A DNA stretch of 35,068 bases from an uncultured Pelagibacteraceae bacterium (GTDB lineage: Bacteria; Pseudomonadota; Alphaproteobacteria; Pelagibacterales; Pelagibacteraceae), in the NCBI GenBank assembly GCA_902601315.1, contig CACKMS010000011.1, positions 1 to 35,068 of the forward strand, written 5' to 3'. Numbering within the stretch: position 1 is the first letter of the stretch; each line of letters begins with the position of its first letter. Positions 19,049-27,627 of this stretch are shown in pieces. A program made the position numbers and the translations under genes. Under the pieces are notes generated by a model that worked only from the letters and a program-made list of their open reading frames with translations, made no database searches and was not told the origin of the DNA.

Positions 19049-19375
19049 TTATTGAATTTTCTCTAAAATAGAGCTTTCAATATCTGTGGAATTCTCGTCT
19101 TTTTCATCAATTTGTTTTTTACTCTCATCTATATTTAATAAATCTTTAACTTCATTGTTATCACTAAACATTTCAGTGGACACTTCTTGATTGCCTGGTG
19201 TTGGAAGTTTATCAAAATCAGGTGGCATTGCTAATGGGTTCTTTTTTTCAACTAAAAATTCATCGCTTTGATCGGATCTTTTTTTGCCTTGTAATGCTTC
19301 TGTTGCATTTTGGCATGAATATAAAAATAGGCCGAATAAAATTAATATAACTGATAGATTTTTATTTTTTTTCAT
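19049..19375 (-). CDS. DUF3035/BamF-like outer-membrane lipoprotein
   Basis: The 108-residue product has a lipoprotein signal (hydrophobic 8-17, lipobox LYSC with the lipidated cysteine at 21). A pattern typical of DUF3035 then follows, RSDQSDEFLVEKKNPLAMPPDFDKLPTP in outline: the DEF, NPL and PPDF landmarks at about residues 36-58. In Caulobacter the DUF3035 lipoprotein is BamF, part of the outer-membrane beta-barrel assembly complex, so a similar role is inferred. The C-terminal half is acidic and probably disordered. The ATG lies inside the end of lspA (14-base overlap), and lspA is the peptidase that would mature this lipoprotein. Assignment to the family rests on short motifs and context. 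Confidence 0.75.
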   Translation of the reverse strand: MKKNKNLSVILILFGLFLYSCQNATEALQGKKRSDQSDEFLVEKKNPLAMPPDFDKLPTPGNQEVSTEMFSDNNEVKDLLNIDESKKQIDEKDENSTDIESSILEKIQ

Positions 19376-19859
19376 TTGATGATTTATAATTTAACAATTC
19401 AGCCAAAATAAGACAAATGATTCCTAGCGTAATAAAGATATCTGCAACATTAAAGATGAACCAATGATAACCGTTGTAGTTTATATCAATAAAATCAGGT
19501 ACTGCTTTATAATATAATCTGTCAACGAAATTGCCTAATGATCCACCTAATATAGCAAGTAAAAAATAAATCTTCAAACCTTCTTCTACAAAAATCAGAT
19601 AAACTATAATTACGTTAATGAATAATATTATTAAGGTTATTAAATTATATGCTGTGGTATCGTCAAATGAAAATAAACCAAATCCAATTCCTTTATTCCA
19701 AACTAAATATAAGCTTAAAAAGGAGTTAATATAGATGTCTACTTTATCTTTGTCCTCTAATATATTTAATATAAAAAGTTTGCTAAACCTATCTAAAGAG
19801 AAAATTACTAAAACTATTAAAAAATATATTAATAATTTTTTTACTAATGAATTATTCAT
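19362..19859 (-). CDS. lspA: Lipoprotein signal peptidase (signal peptidase II)
   Basis: LspA is an inner-membrane aspartic peptidase that removes signal peptides from diacylglyceryl prolipoproteins. The 165-residue protein has four hydrophobic helices. It has the LVWNKGIGFGLF block, GGSLGNFVDRLYY with the first catalytic aspartate, and FIFNVADIFITLG with the second. Length is typical (about 150-170). It starts on the base before the ileS stop, reproducing the ribF-ileS-lspA order conserved in many proteobacteria, and its end overlaps the lipoprotein gene. Confidence 0.96.
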   Translation of the reverse strand: MNNSLVKKLLIYFLIVLVIFSLDRFSKLFILNILEDKDKVDIYINSFLSLYLVWNKGIGFGLFSFDDTTAYNLITLIILFINVIIVYLIFVEEGLKIYFLLAILGGSLGNFVDRLYYKAVPDFIDINYNGYHWFIFNVADIFITLGIICLILAELLNYKSSNEKK

Positions 19860-22583
19860 TTAGGAGATTTGACAATTAATTCTCTCACATTTTTTGGATT
19901 TTATTTTCCAGCATAAAGAACATTTACTTCCTTCAGCTTTTTCTGTAACCACTTCAACTTCCTTATCAATATTCTGATCTTCAACTATTTTACTTTCTGA
20001 AGTGATGCAAATTTCAGAAAAATTCTCATTTTTCGTTATATTGTATAAATCTTTATTTAATTTTATTAAAATTTTTGCCTCTAGACTGGAGCCTATTTCC
20101 TTACTAACTCTTTTTGTCTCGATACTAATATTGGCTTCATCTCTAATTTTTTTAATATTATCCCATTTATGTTCGATATTTTCATTAAACCAATTTGATG
20201 GAATTTTTATAAAATTTTCTAAGTGGATGCTTTGTTTGTTGCTATTTTGATTTAAAAGTTTGAAAATTTCCTCTGTTGTAAAAGATAATATAGGAGCAAA
20301 CCACTTTAACAAGCACTGCAGAAATATATTCAGAACTTTGATACAATCAGACCTTTTATCAGAATTAATTGGGTCACAGTACAATAAATCCTTCCTGATA
20401 TCGAAATAGAATGCTGATAACTCAACTGTACAAAAATTTAATAATTCTTTGTATAGTTGATGAAAGTTATATGAGTGAAAATTTTTATGAAAACTTTGAT
20501 TCACTTTAGCTAAACGATGAAGCATATACTTTTCTAGATCTGGTAAATTATCGATTTCTAAATTATTAAAATCGTATTCTTCATATTCATCTTTTATATT
20601 TCCAAGTAAAAATCTAAAAGTATTTCTTATTTTACGGTAAGACTCTGCATGTTGATCTAAAATTGAATAATCAATTCTTAGATCTTCTGCGTAATTAGAT
20701 GAGGCAACCCAAATTCTTAAAATATCTGCCCCATATTTTTTTAGAATATCTTCAGGCGCTATAACATTTCCTTGCGATTTAGACATTTTTAGACCTTTGC
20801 CGTCTACTACAAATCCATGTGATAAAATGCTTTCAAATGGAGCTTTACCTCTCGTGCCACAGGATTCTAATAGTGATGAATGAAACCATCCTCGATGTTG
20901 ATCAGATCCTTCTAGGTACATAGATGCTGGCCATTTAAGGTCGGCTCTTTTCTCAAGAACAAAAGAGTGAGTGGACCCACTGTCAAACCATACTTCAACA
21001 ATGTCACTTAGTTTATTAAAATCTTCAGCTTTGTACTTGTTCCCCAATAATTTTTGATAATTATCTGAAAACCAACAATCTGAACCTTCCTTCTCGTAAA
21101 TCTGTGCAATATTTTCAAAAACATCATCATCAATTAAGACCTTGCCATCTTTCTTTGATATAAAAATTGGTAAAGGTACCCCCCAAACTCTTTGTCTTGA
21201 AACACACCAATCAGGTCTGGTTTCTATCATTGACTTAATTCTTTCTTTTCCTTTACTTGGATAAAAAGTTGTTTCATCCAATGCTTTCAACGCTTTTGAT
21301 CTTAATTCATGACTTTCCATCGATATAAACCATTGTGGGGTAGCACGATGTACTAATGGAGCTTTTGATCTCCATGAATGTGGATACGAGTGATTTAATT
21401 TACCATTTGCAATAAGTTTTTCATGTTCTTTTAATTTGTCTATAATGATACTATTGGCTTTAAATATGTGAAGCCCTTCAAAATGCAAAATATTTTTGGT
21501 ATATCTCCCATCATCATCAACTGTTTCAACAGCTTTAATGTTATTATTGAGGCATAAATTAAAATCATCTGGACCATGACTTGGTGCACAATGTACAATT
21601 CCAGTTCCTTGTTCAGTCGTTACAAATCTCGCCTCTAACATGGGAATTTCATAATCATACCCAATTGAGTAAAATGGATGGCTACAAAGCGTCCCTTTAA
21701 ATTCCTTTCCAGAAAATTCTTTAATAATTTTTGTGTTTTCAATATTAGTGTCTTTTTTGAAAGACGCTAAAAGATCTTTTGCAATTATGATTTTTTTTTC
21801 TTTATCAATCTCCAATAATAGATACTTTAAACTTTGATTGTAAGCTAAAGCTTTGTTTGCAGGTATAGTCCACGGTGTAGTTGTCCATATAACAATATTT
21901 GATTTTTCTATCTCTTTAAAATTTGTTTTAACAACTGGAAATTCTACATAAATTGTATCAGATACATGGTCCATATACTCAACTTCAGCATCTGCAAGAG
22001 CAGTTTTTTCTACTGTAGACCAAAGAACTGGTTTATATCCCCTATAAAGGCTACCTTCTTTTAGAAATTTTCCAAGTTCTCTTACTATTTGAGCTTCGGC
22101 ATCAAAACTCATAGTAGAATAATAGTTTTCCCAATCGCCAATTACACCAAGCCTTTGAAATTGATCTTTGTGAATTCCTATCCATTTTGTTGCAAAATCT
22201 CTACACTCTTTCCTAAACTCAATTATTGGAACATCGTTTTTATTTTTTTTATTTTTTTTATATTGTTCCTCAATTTTCCACTCTATTGGCAATCCATGAC
22301 AATCCCAACCTGGGACATATACCGAGTCTTTACCATCCATCTGATGAAACTTTGTAATTATATCTTTTAGTATTTTATTCAAAGCTGTTCCCATATGAAT
22401 ATTTCCATTTGCATATGGAGGTCCATCGTGAAGAACAAATTTTTCTTTACCTTTACTCTTTTGTCTTAATTTCTTGTATAGGCCAATCTTTTGCCAGTAA
22501 TCCAAAATACCAGGTTCTCTTAATGGTAAGTTGGCCTTCATTGAAAATGCTGTTTTTGGGAGATTTATATATTCTTTACTCAT
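19860..22583 (-). CDS. ileS: Isoleucyl-tRNA synthetase
   Basis: IleS charges tRNA-Ile with isoleucine and edits valine. The 907-residue class I enzyme has the HIGH-like motif in YANGNIHMG near residues 57-65. It also has WDCHGLPIEWK, the CP1 editing domain (TTPWTIPANKALAYN, then GTGIVHCAPSHGPDDF), WFDSGSTH, and KMSKS in GLKMSKSQGNV near residue 600. A C-terminal zinc module has cysteines at 888, 891, 899 and 904. Length fits the bacterial type I form (about 900-940). It begins 6 bases after ribF and abuts lspA. No T-box or other leader is visible, consistent with its operonic position. Confidence 0.98.
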   Translation of the reverse strand: MSKEYINLPKTAFSMKANLPLREPGILDYWQKIGLYKKLRQKSKGKEKFVLHDGPPYANGNIHMGTALNKILKDIITKFHQMDGKDSVYVPGWDCHGLPIEWKIEEQYKKNKKNKNDVPIIEFRKECRDFATKWIGIHKDQFQRLGVIGDWENYYSTMSFDAEAQIVRELGKFLKEGSLYRGYKPVLWSTVEKTALADAEVEYMDHVSDTIYVEFPVVKTNFKEIEKSNIVIWTTTPWTIPANKALAYNQSLKYLLLEIDKEKKIIIAKDLLASFKKDTNIENTKIIKEFSGKEFKGTLCSHPFYSIGYDYEIPMLEARFVTTEQGTGIVHCAPSHGPDDFNLCLNNNIKAVETVDDDGRYTKNILHFEGLHIFKANSIIIDKLKEHEKLIANGKLNHSYPHSWRSKAPLVHRATPQWFISMESHELRSKALKALDETTFYPSKGKERIKSMIETRPDWCVSRQRVWGVPLPIFISKKDGKVLIDDDVFENIAQIYEKEGSDCWFSDNYQKLLGNKYKAEDFNKLSDIVEVWFDSGSTHSFVLEKRADLKWPASMYLEGSDQHRGWFHSSLLESCGTRGKAPFESILSHGFVVDGKGLKMSKSQGNVIAPEDILKKYGADILRIWVASSNYAEDLRIDYSILDQHAESYRKIRNTFRFLLGNIKDEYEEYDFNNLEIDNLPDLEKYMLHRLAKVNQSFHKNFHSYNFHQLYKELLNFCTVELSAFYFDIRKDLLYCDPINSDKRSDCIKVLNIFLQCLLKWFAPILSFTTEEIFKLLNQNSNKQSIHLENFIKIPSNWFNENIEHKWDNIKKIRDEANISIETKRVSKEIGSSLEAKILIKLNKDLYNITKNENFSEICITSESKIVEDQNIDKEVEVVTEKAEGSKCSLCWKIKSKKCERINCQIS

Positions 22584-22589
22584 AGGATG

Positions 22590-23513
22590 TTATTTTTTTG
22601 CAGATAAAATATCTTTGTTAATCTGTTTCTTTAGTTGGTCTATATTTTTAAATTTTTTTTCACCTCTTATAAATTTTTTAAAATCTACTGATAGTTTTTT
22701 ATTATAAAGATTTCCAGAAAAATTAAATAAATTTACCTCTAACAATATTTTTTTTTGATCAAAAGTTGGTCGAAATCCAAGATTTGCGATCCCTTTAAAA
22801 ATTTTATTACTTTTTTCTATTTTCACATTTACAGAGTAAACTCCAGGTTTAGCAATCACATAATTTTTAATATCGATGTTGCATGTCGGAAAACCTATTT
22901 TTCTTCCCAACATTCTGCCCTTTTCAACCTTTCCCTCTATAGACCATTTTCTTGATAAAAATTTATTAGCTATTTCTATTTTTCCACTTTCTAAATAATT
23001 TCTTATCAATGTTGATGAAACAATTTTATTTTTTTTAATTAAAGGTTTTGGTTTAATAAGATTGTAATTAAACTTTATTTGAAATTTTTTTAATAAAGCG
23101 ACATCTCCTTTACGTTTATATCCAAATTTAAAATTATTACTTACAAAAAGAAACTTTGATTTTAGCTTTTTATATAAATATTTTTCTATAAAAGAATTGC
23201 ATTCTATTTTTGAAAATGTTTTATCAAATTTTTTGTTTATTATAAAATCAACTTTATATTTATCAAAGTATGCTATCTTTTGGTTGAAATTTGAAATCCT
23301 ATAATTTTTTATTTTTTTATTGAAAAACATCTTTGGAATAGGATCAAAGGTAACTACTCCAAGGTTTAGTTTAAATTTTTTTTTGTACCTCAGAGCTTCG
23401 TTAAATAATTTTTGATGGCCTAGGTGCAGTCCATCAAAGTTACCAATTAATATAATTGCGTTGTGATGTTTTTTTTTAATATTAAAATTTTTATATATTT
23501 TAACTCTCACCAT
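22590..23513 (-). CDS. ribF: Bifunctional riboflavin kinase / FAD synthetase
   Basis: RibF phosphorylates riboflavin to FMN and adenylates FMN to FAD. In 307 residues the N-terminal nucleotidyltransferase half shows IGNFDGLHLGHQKLF and the later SSTLIRNYLESGKI. The C-terminal riboflavin kinase half has GRMLGRKIGFPTCNI, GVYSV and IANLGFRPTF. Length is normal (about 305-320). The protein is unusually rich in Lys, Asn and Phe, like the rest of the strand. It overlaps the upstream HAD gene by seven bases and is followed by ileS after 6 bases. No FMN riboswitch is seen nearby. Confidence 0.95.
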   Translation of the reverse strand: MVRVKIYKNFNIKKKHHNAIILIGNFDGLHLGHQKLFNEALRYKKKFKLNLGVVTFDPIPKMFFNKKIKNYRISNFNQKIAYFDKYKVDFIINKKFDKTFSKIECNSFIEKYLYKKLKSKFLFVSNNFKFGYKRKGDVALLKKFQIKFNYNLIKPKPLIKKNKIVSSTLIRNYLESGKIEIANKFLSRKWSIEGKVEKGRMLGRKIGFPTCNIDIKNYVIAKPGVYSVNVKIEKSNKIFKGIANLGFRPTFDQKKILLEVNLFNFSGNLYNKKLSVDFKKFIRGEKKFKNIDQLKKQINKDILSAKK

Positions 23514-24322
23514 TTTAGTTCAGTTTGAATATAATTAATCTTAACATTGTAAGATTTAGTTAAATTTTCTATTTTTTTATCAGAAATTTCATTTCTGTGA
23601 ATGCCTCCTGTAATTAGTAAAGCATCAAAATTTTGAACATTAGCACCTTTAATGTCTGTGTTAAGATTATCGCCTATACATAGAACTTTTTTATCTTTAG
23701 TATCAGCGGATAGCTCATAAACAGGTGGGTATGGTTTACCAAAATATATTACCTCTCCTTTTAAATTTTCAAAAACTTTTGCTACTGATCCTGCGCAATA
23801 TTCTCTTATATTTCCCTTATCGACAATTAGATCTGGGTTTGTGCATATCATCTTTTTTTTTAAATGTTTTTTGAGAAGTATTTTATAATAATCTAAATCT
23901 TTATTATAATTATCAAACAATCCTGTGCAAAGAATATAATCTGCTAAATCTATATTTGTTTCTTGAAAATTTTTAAATGATGAAAATAAATCATAATCTC
24001 GTGGAGATCCTATGTGGAAAAATTTTTTGTTTTTTAGATCACTTTTTAAATATTTTAAAGCTGCTTCACCTGAAGTGAAAACATTTTCAAAATTTTCATT
24101 TAGACCCATTTTTTTTAAAAATTTTATTACAGGTTCATTCGGTCTTGGCGCATTCGTTAAAAGCACATATTCTTTTTTATTCTCTTTGAGATGTCTCAAT
24201 GTTTCCACGGCTGGAAGATTAAGCTCTAAACCATTGTGTATCACTCCCCATATATCGATATAAAAAAGATCGTAATTAAATGCGATTTTACTAAGCCCTT
24301 CTGTATCAAGGTTTGTTATCAT
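23507..24322 (-). CDS. HAD-IIA family hydrolase (TIGR01459-like)
   Basis: This HAD superfamily subclass IIA hydrolase is of the alphaproteobacterial TIGR01459 type, whose substrate is unknown. Starting from the ATG at 24322 it has 271 residues. The nucleophile block is YIDIWGVIHNG (Asp23, with Trp in place of the second acid, as usual in this group). TNAPRPNEPVIKFL follows, then a C-terminal GKPYPPVYEL and CIGDNLNTDIKGAN that hold the lysine and the metal acids. The frame could be extended to 24385, but that adds a leader unlike the family and approaches the groES promoter. It heads the minus-strand run to pgi and overlaps ribF by seven bases. Phosphatase activity on a sugar or nucleotide phosphate is a guess from the fold. 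Confidence 0.88.
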   Translation of the reverse strand: MITNLDTEGLSKIAFNYDLFYIDIWGVIHNGLELNLPAVETLRHLKENKKEYVLLTNAPRPNEPVIKFLKKMGLNENFENVFTSGEAALKYLKSDLKNKKFFHIGSPRDYDLFSSFKNFQETNIDLADYILCTGLFDNYNKDLDYYKILLKKHLKKKMICTNPDLIVDKGNIREYCAGSVAKVFENLKGEVIYFGKPYPPVYELSADTKDKKVLCIGDNLNTDIKGANVQNFDALLITGGIHRNEISDKKIENLTKSYNVKINYIQTELKW

Positions 24323-24390
24323 GATTGAGATATAGCCTAAAAATCTAATTAATTCTTTGCTTTTTTGGTTCGATAAATTTTTCAATGGAT

Positions 24391-24420
24391 CTTGAAATAC
24401 TCATTATTGACCTTTATATG
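24391..24420 (+). promoter_or_regulatory. Heat-shock (sigma-32 type) promoter for groESL
   Basis: CTTGAAA at 24391-24397 is a perfect match to the -35 element of RpoH promoters. CCTTTATATG at 24411-24420 resembles the alphaproteobacterial -10 (CYTAT-T). From the end of CTTG there are 17 bases to CTTTAT. It lies 24 bases upstream of the groES start, in the divergent gap with the HAD-IIA gene. No CIRCE inverted repeat (TTAGCACTC/GAGTGCTAA) is present, so RpoH rather than HrcA control is inferred. Confidence 0.7.
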
Positions 24421-24443
24421 AATGCTAATTTAAAGGAGTTTAT

Positions 24444-24737
24444 ATGAAGTTCAAACCGTTACACGATAGAGTGTTAATTGAAGTATTAGATAGCAGCGAA
24501 AAGACTGCTGGTGGAATAATTATTCCTGATACAGCACAAGAAAAACCACAAGAAGGCAAAGTTGTTGCTGTTGGTGGTGGTGCTAAAACAGAGGATGGAA
24601 AAATAATCCCTATGGATGTTAAAGTTGGTGACAAAGTTCTTTTTGGAAAATGGTCTGGAACTGAAGTCAAAATAGATGGTAAAGAATACAGCATAATGAA
24701 AGAATCTGACATTATGGGTATTTCATCTGGAAAATAA
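24444..24737 (+). CDS. groES: Co-chaperonin GroES
   Basis: GroES is the heptameric lid of the GroEL folding chamber. The 97-residue protein is full length. It opens [14 protein letters not shown], has the mobile loop around [20 protein letters not shown], followed by GKVVAVGGG, and ends with [21 protein letters not shown] strands. A clear GGAG Shine-Dalgarno sequence (24435-24438) sits 5 bases before the ATG, stronger than at most genes here and in keeping with high expression. It is 23 bases upstream of groL under one heat-shock type promoter. Confidence 0.98.
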   Translation: MKFKPLHDRVLIEVLDSSEKTAGGIIIPDTAQEKPQEGKVVAVGGGAKTEDGKIIPMDVKVGDKVLFGKWSGTEVKIDGKEYSIMKESDIMGISSGK

Positions 24738-24748
24738 TAATCAATTAA

Positions 24749-26416
<1,668 letters not shown>

Positions 26417-26468
26417 TACGGTTTCCCGACCAGAACACTCTTAATACAAAAGTTAAACAAATTAGAAA

Positions 26469-26498
26469 CCCTCAGAAAGAAATTTCTGGGGGTTTTTT
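26469..26498 (+). terminator. Intrinsic terminator of groESL
   Basis: A 10-bp stem with arms at 26469-26478 (CCCTCAGAAA) and 26483-26492 (TTTCTGGGGG, one T-G wobble) closes a GAAA tetraloop. It is followed by six T at 26493-26498. It is the cleanest terminator in the window. The stop codon of the convergent methyltransferase gene (26497-26499) overlaps its T tract. Confidence 0.92.
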
Positions 26499-27219
26499 AT
26501 TTTATACCTAAAAGTGTAACGTGAGATGATGTTTTATAGAGATTTTCTTTAGCATCTTTTGTATTAAATATGTGTACAGATCTACATTTTTTTTTGATTT
26601 GTGAAAAGTTATTAAAAACAGAATAACTATAAAATAAACCATCTCCCTCAGAAATTATATACATTTTACCTCTTGTTCTAATATAATTATAAATGTTCCA
26701 TAATTTTAATAAATTCATTAATTGTTTTAATGATCTGCTCAAATAAGATCCAGAACCAAAATTATTACAATCAGATATAAATATTGCTTTTTTTGAAACT
26801 CTCAGCATTTCATCAACTACTTTTGTATTATCTTTAATATGATGAAGAACCCCAAATTCACAAACTAAATCAAAAGAATTATTTGGAAACTCAATATTAA
26901 GACCATTTCCATCAATTAATTTATCATTTGGAATTCCATTGCGATATCCAATTTCTCTCAATTCTTTAACTGGTTCGATTCCAACTATTTTTATATTTTT
27001 ATTTTTATCATTAATAAATTTAATTGCTCTTCCAGTTCCACTTCCAACATCCAAGATTGAATTAATATTTAAATATTCAAATAATCCAATAAGTTGAAAT
27101 AATGCAAATGTATGCTCATCATCATCAGAATCAACTCCATGCATGTGATCATAATTTTTTGCTGTTTTTTTATAATACTCTTTTTGTATAATTTCTGGAT
27201 TTAAGTTATTGTTTGTCAT
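26497..27219 (-). CDS. Class I SAM-dependent methyltransferase, unknown substrate
   Basis: This 240-residue Rossmann-fold methyltransferase is of the Methyltransf_11 kind. Motif I is LDVGSGTGRA (Asp57 to Ala66). The acidic end of beta-2 is in VGIEPVKEL, and the motif for beta-4 is FDLVCEFGVLHHI. The C-terminal third has aromatic, basic segments without a recognisable substrate signature. The N-terminal KTAKNYDHMHG stretch resembles those of small-molecule methyltransferases. It is a single gene, convergent with groL, and its start is 42 bases from the start of the divergent putative small RNA. It is not in an operon, so context gives no substrate. It could be accessory, since it lies between two core genes in the only loose region of the window. 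Confidence 0.82.
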   Translation of the reverse strand: MTNNNLNPEIIQKEYYKKTAKNYDHMHGVDSDDDEHTFALFQLIGLFEYLNINSILDVGSGTGRAIKFINDKNKNIKIVGIEPVKELREIGYRNGIPNDKLIDGNGLNIEFPNNSFDLVCEFGVLHHIKDNTKVVDEMLRVSKKAIFISDCNNFGSGSYLSRSLKQLMNLLKLWNIYNYIRTRGKMYIISEGDGLFYSYSVFNNFSQIKKKCRSVHIFNTKDAKENLYKTSSHVTLLGIK

Positions 27220-27248
27220 TTGACTTAAATTTTATCAAATATTTGTCA

Positions 27249-27254
27249 TATAAT
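27249..27254 (+). promoter_or_regulatory. Candidate -10 element for a small RNA
   Basis: TATAAT at 27249-27254 is an exact match to the sigma-70 -10 consensus, on the plus strand and pointing away from the methyltransferase. A TTGACT is present at 27220-27225, but the 23-base spacing is too long for a standard promoter. The hexamer at the normal distance (TAAATT) is poor. In an AT-rich genome a chance TATAAT is common, so support comes mainly from the structured segment and terminator downstream. Confidence 0.45.
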
Positions 27255-27305
27255 AAAATTTTAATTAGATTTTCTTTTGAGTTCCTTTTGAATTTGACCT
27301 CAAAA

Positions 27306-27325
27306 GTGATGAACAGTGATGAACA
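27306..27325 (+). repeat. Tandem 10-bp direct repeat
   Basis: Two perfect head-to-tail copies of GTGATGAACA occupy 27306-27315 and 27316-27325. They form almost the whole 21-base loop of the CTCAAAA/TTTTGAG hairpin. The unit is mixed in composition and not a simple A/T run. It could be a protein-binding site, a paired seed region of a small RNA, or a slippage product. Confidence 0.85.
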
Positions 27326-27407
27326 ATTTTGAGAAAAGATAAGTAAATCAGTAATAATTGAACTGTTTAAAAGAATGTAATTATCCTATTTGCTTAAAAC
27401 AAAATTT

Positions 27408-27439
27408 AAAAAGGCCCTACTTGTGATGGCCTTTTTTTT
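27408..27439 (+). terminator. Intrinsic terminator upstream of typA
   Basis: AAAAAGGCC (27408-27416) pairs with GGCC plus the start of the T run (27428-27436) around an 11-base loop, and eight T follow the GGCC. It is a good rho-independent terminator on the plus strand. No protein gene on that strand ends nearby (groL has its own terminator over 900 bases upstream), so it must serve an untranslated transcript or a leader of typA. Confidence 0.8.
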
Positions 27440-27627
27440 ATCCACTTCATGGTGGATGAAAACTTAATCTAACAAATTTATGTAGTCTTTTTCTAATTAA
27501 CCACATATTGCGAATCTATATTTATACTCAAGTTGTATCCATCACTTAGTAATTGAGAAAAAATGCTTTGTAATATTGTGTTTTTAGATGTTTTAAAAAA
27601 ATATTTTTTATATATAACAGCGCTCAA
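27440..27627 (+). other. Non-coding region between terminator and typA
   Basis: This stretch should hold the typA promoter. A small hairpin, ATCCAC/GTGGAT with a six-base loop, lies at 27440-27457 directly after the terminator. A 16-bp palindrome of only A and T is centred between 27602 and 27603 (27595-27610), 17 bases before the typA start. TATATA at 27609-27614 is too close to the start for an ordinary leader, and no convincing -35/-10 pair or Shine-Dalgarno sequence was found. A minus-strand open frame crosses the region but has no protein-like character. Confidence 0.5.

Larger units (their letters stand above)
27261..27439 (+). ncRNA. Putative unclassified small RNA (about 180 nt)
   Basis: Between a perfect -10 box (27249-27254) and an intrinsic terminator (27408-27439) lies a stretch with no open frame longer than seven codons but with evident secondary structure. 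CTTTTGAG (27274-27281) pairs with CTCAAAAG (27299-27306). The same CTCAAAA can instead pair with TTTTGAG (27327-27333). A weaker nested pair follows: GATAA 27338-27342 with TTATC 27381-27385, enclosing CAGT 27349-27352 with ACTG 27362-27365. A 10-base unit, GTGATGAACA, is repeated in tandem at 27306-27325. The size resembles 6S RNA but I see no long rod with a central bubble, so no family is assigned. A leader/attenuator of typA is an alternative reading. Confidence 0.5.

Noticed and set aside
22584..23513. FMN riboswitch or T-box near ribF/ileS
   Set aside because: The genes are separated by 6 bases or overlap, leaving no leader in which such an element could lie.
24323..24443. CIRCE/HrcA operator upstream of groES
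   Set aside because: Searched the gap by eye for TTAGCACTC and GAGTGCTAA; neither arm is present.
27309..27342. Leader peptide in the candidate small RNA
   Set aside because: The two ATG-started frames are only seven codons each, lack a ribosome site and have no run of a regulatory amino acid.
27261..27439. Classic attenuator with an antiterminator for typA
   Set aside because: No upstream segment complementary to the GGCC stem arm was found, so a competing antiterminator is not visible; kept only as an alternative.
27261..27439. 6S RNA, tmRNA or tRNA identity for the candidate RNA
   Set aside because: Size suits 6S, but no long rod with a central bubble, no tRNA-like ends and no CCA or anticodon arm were seen.
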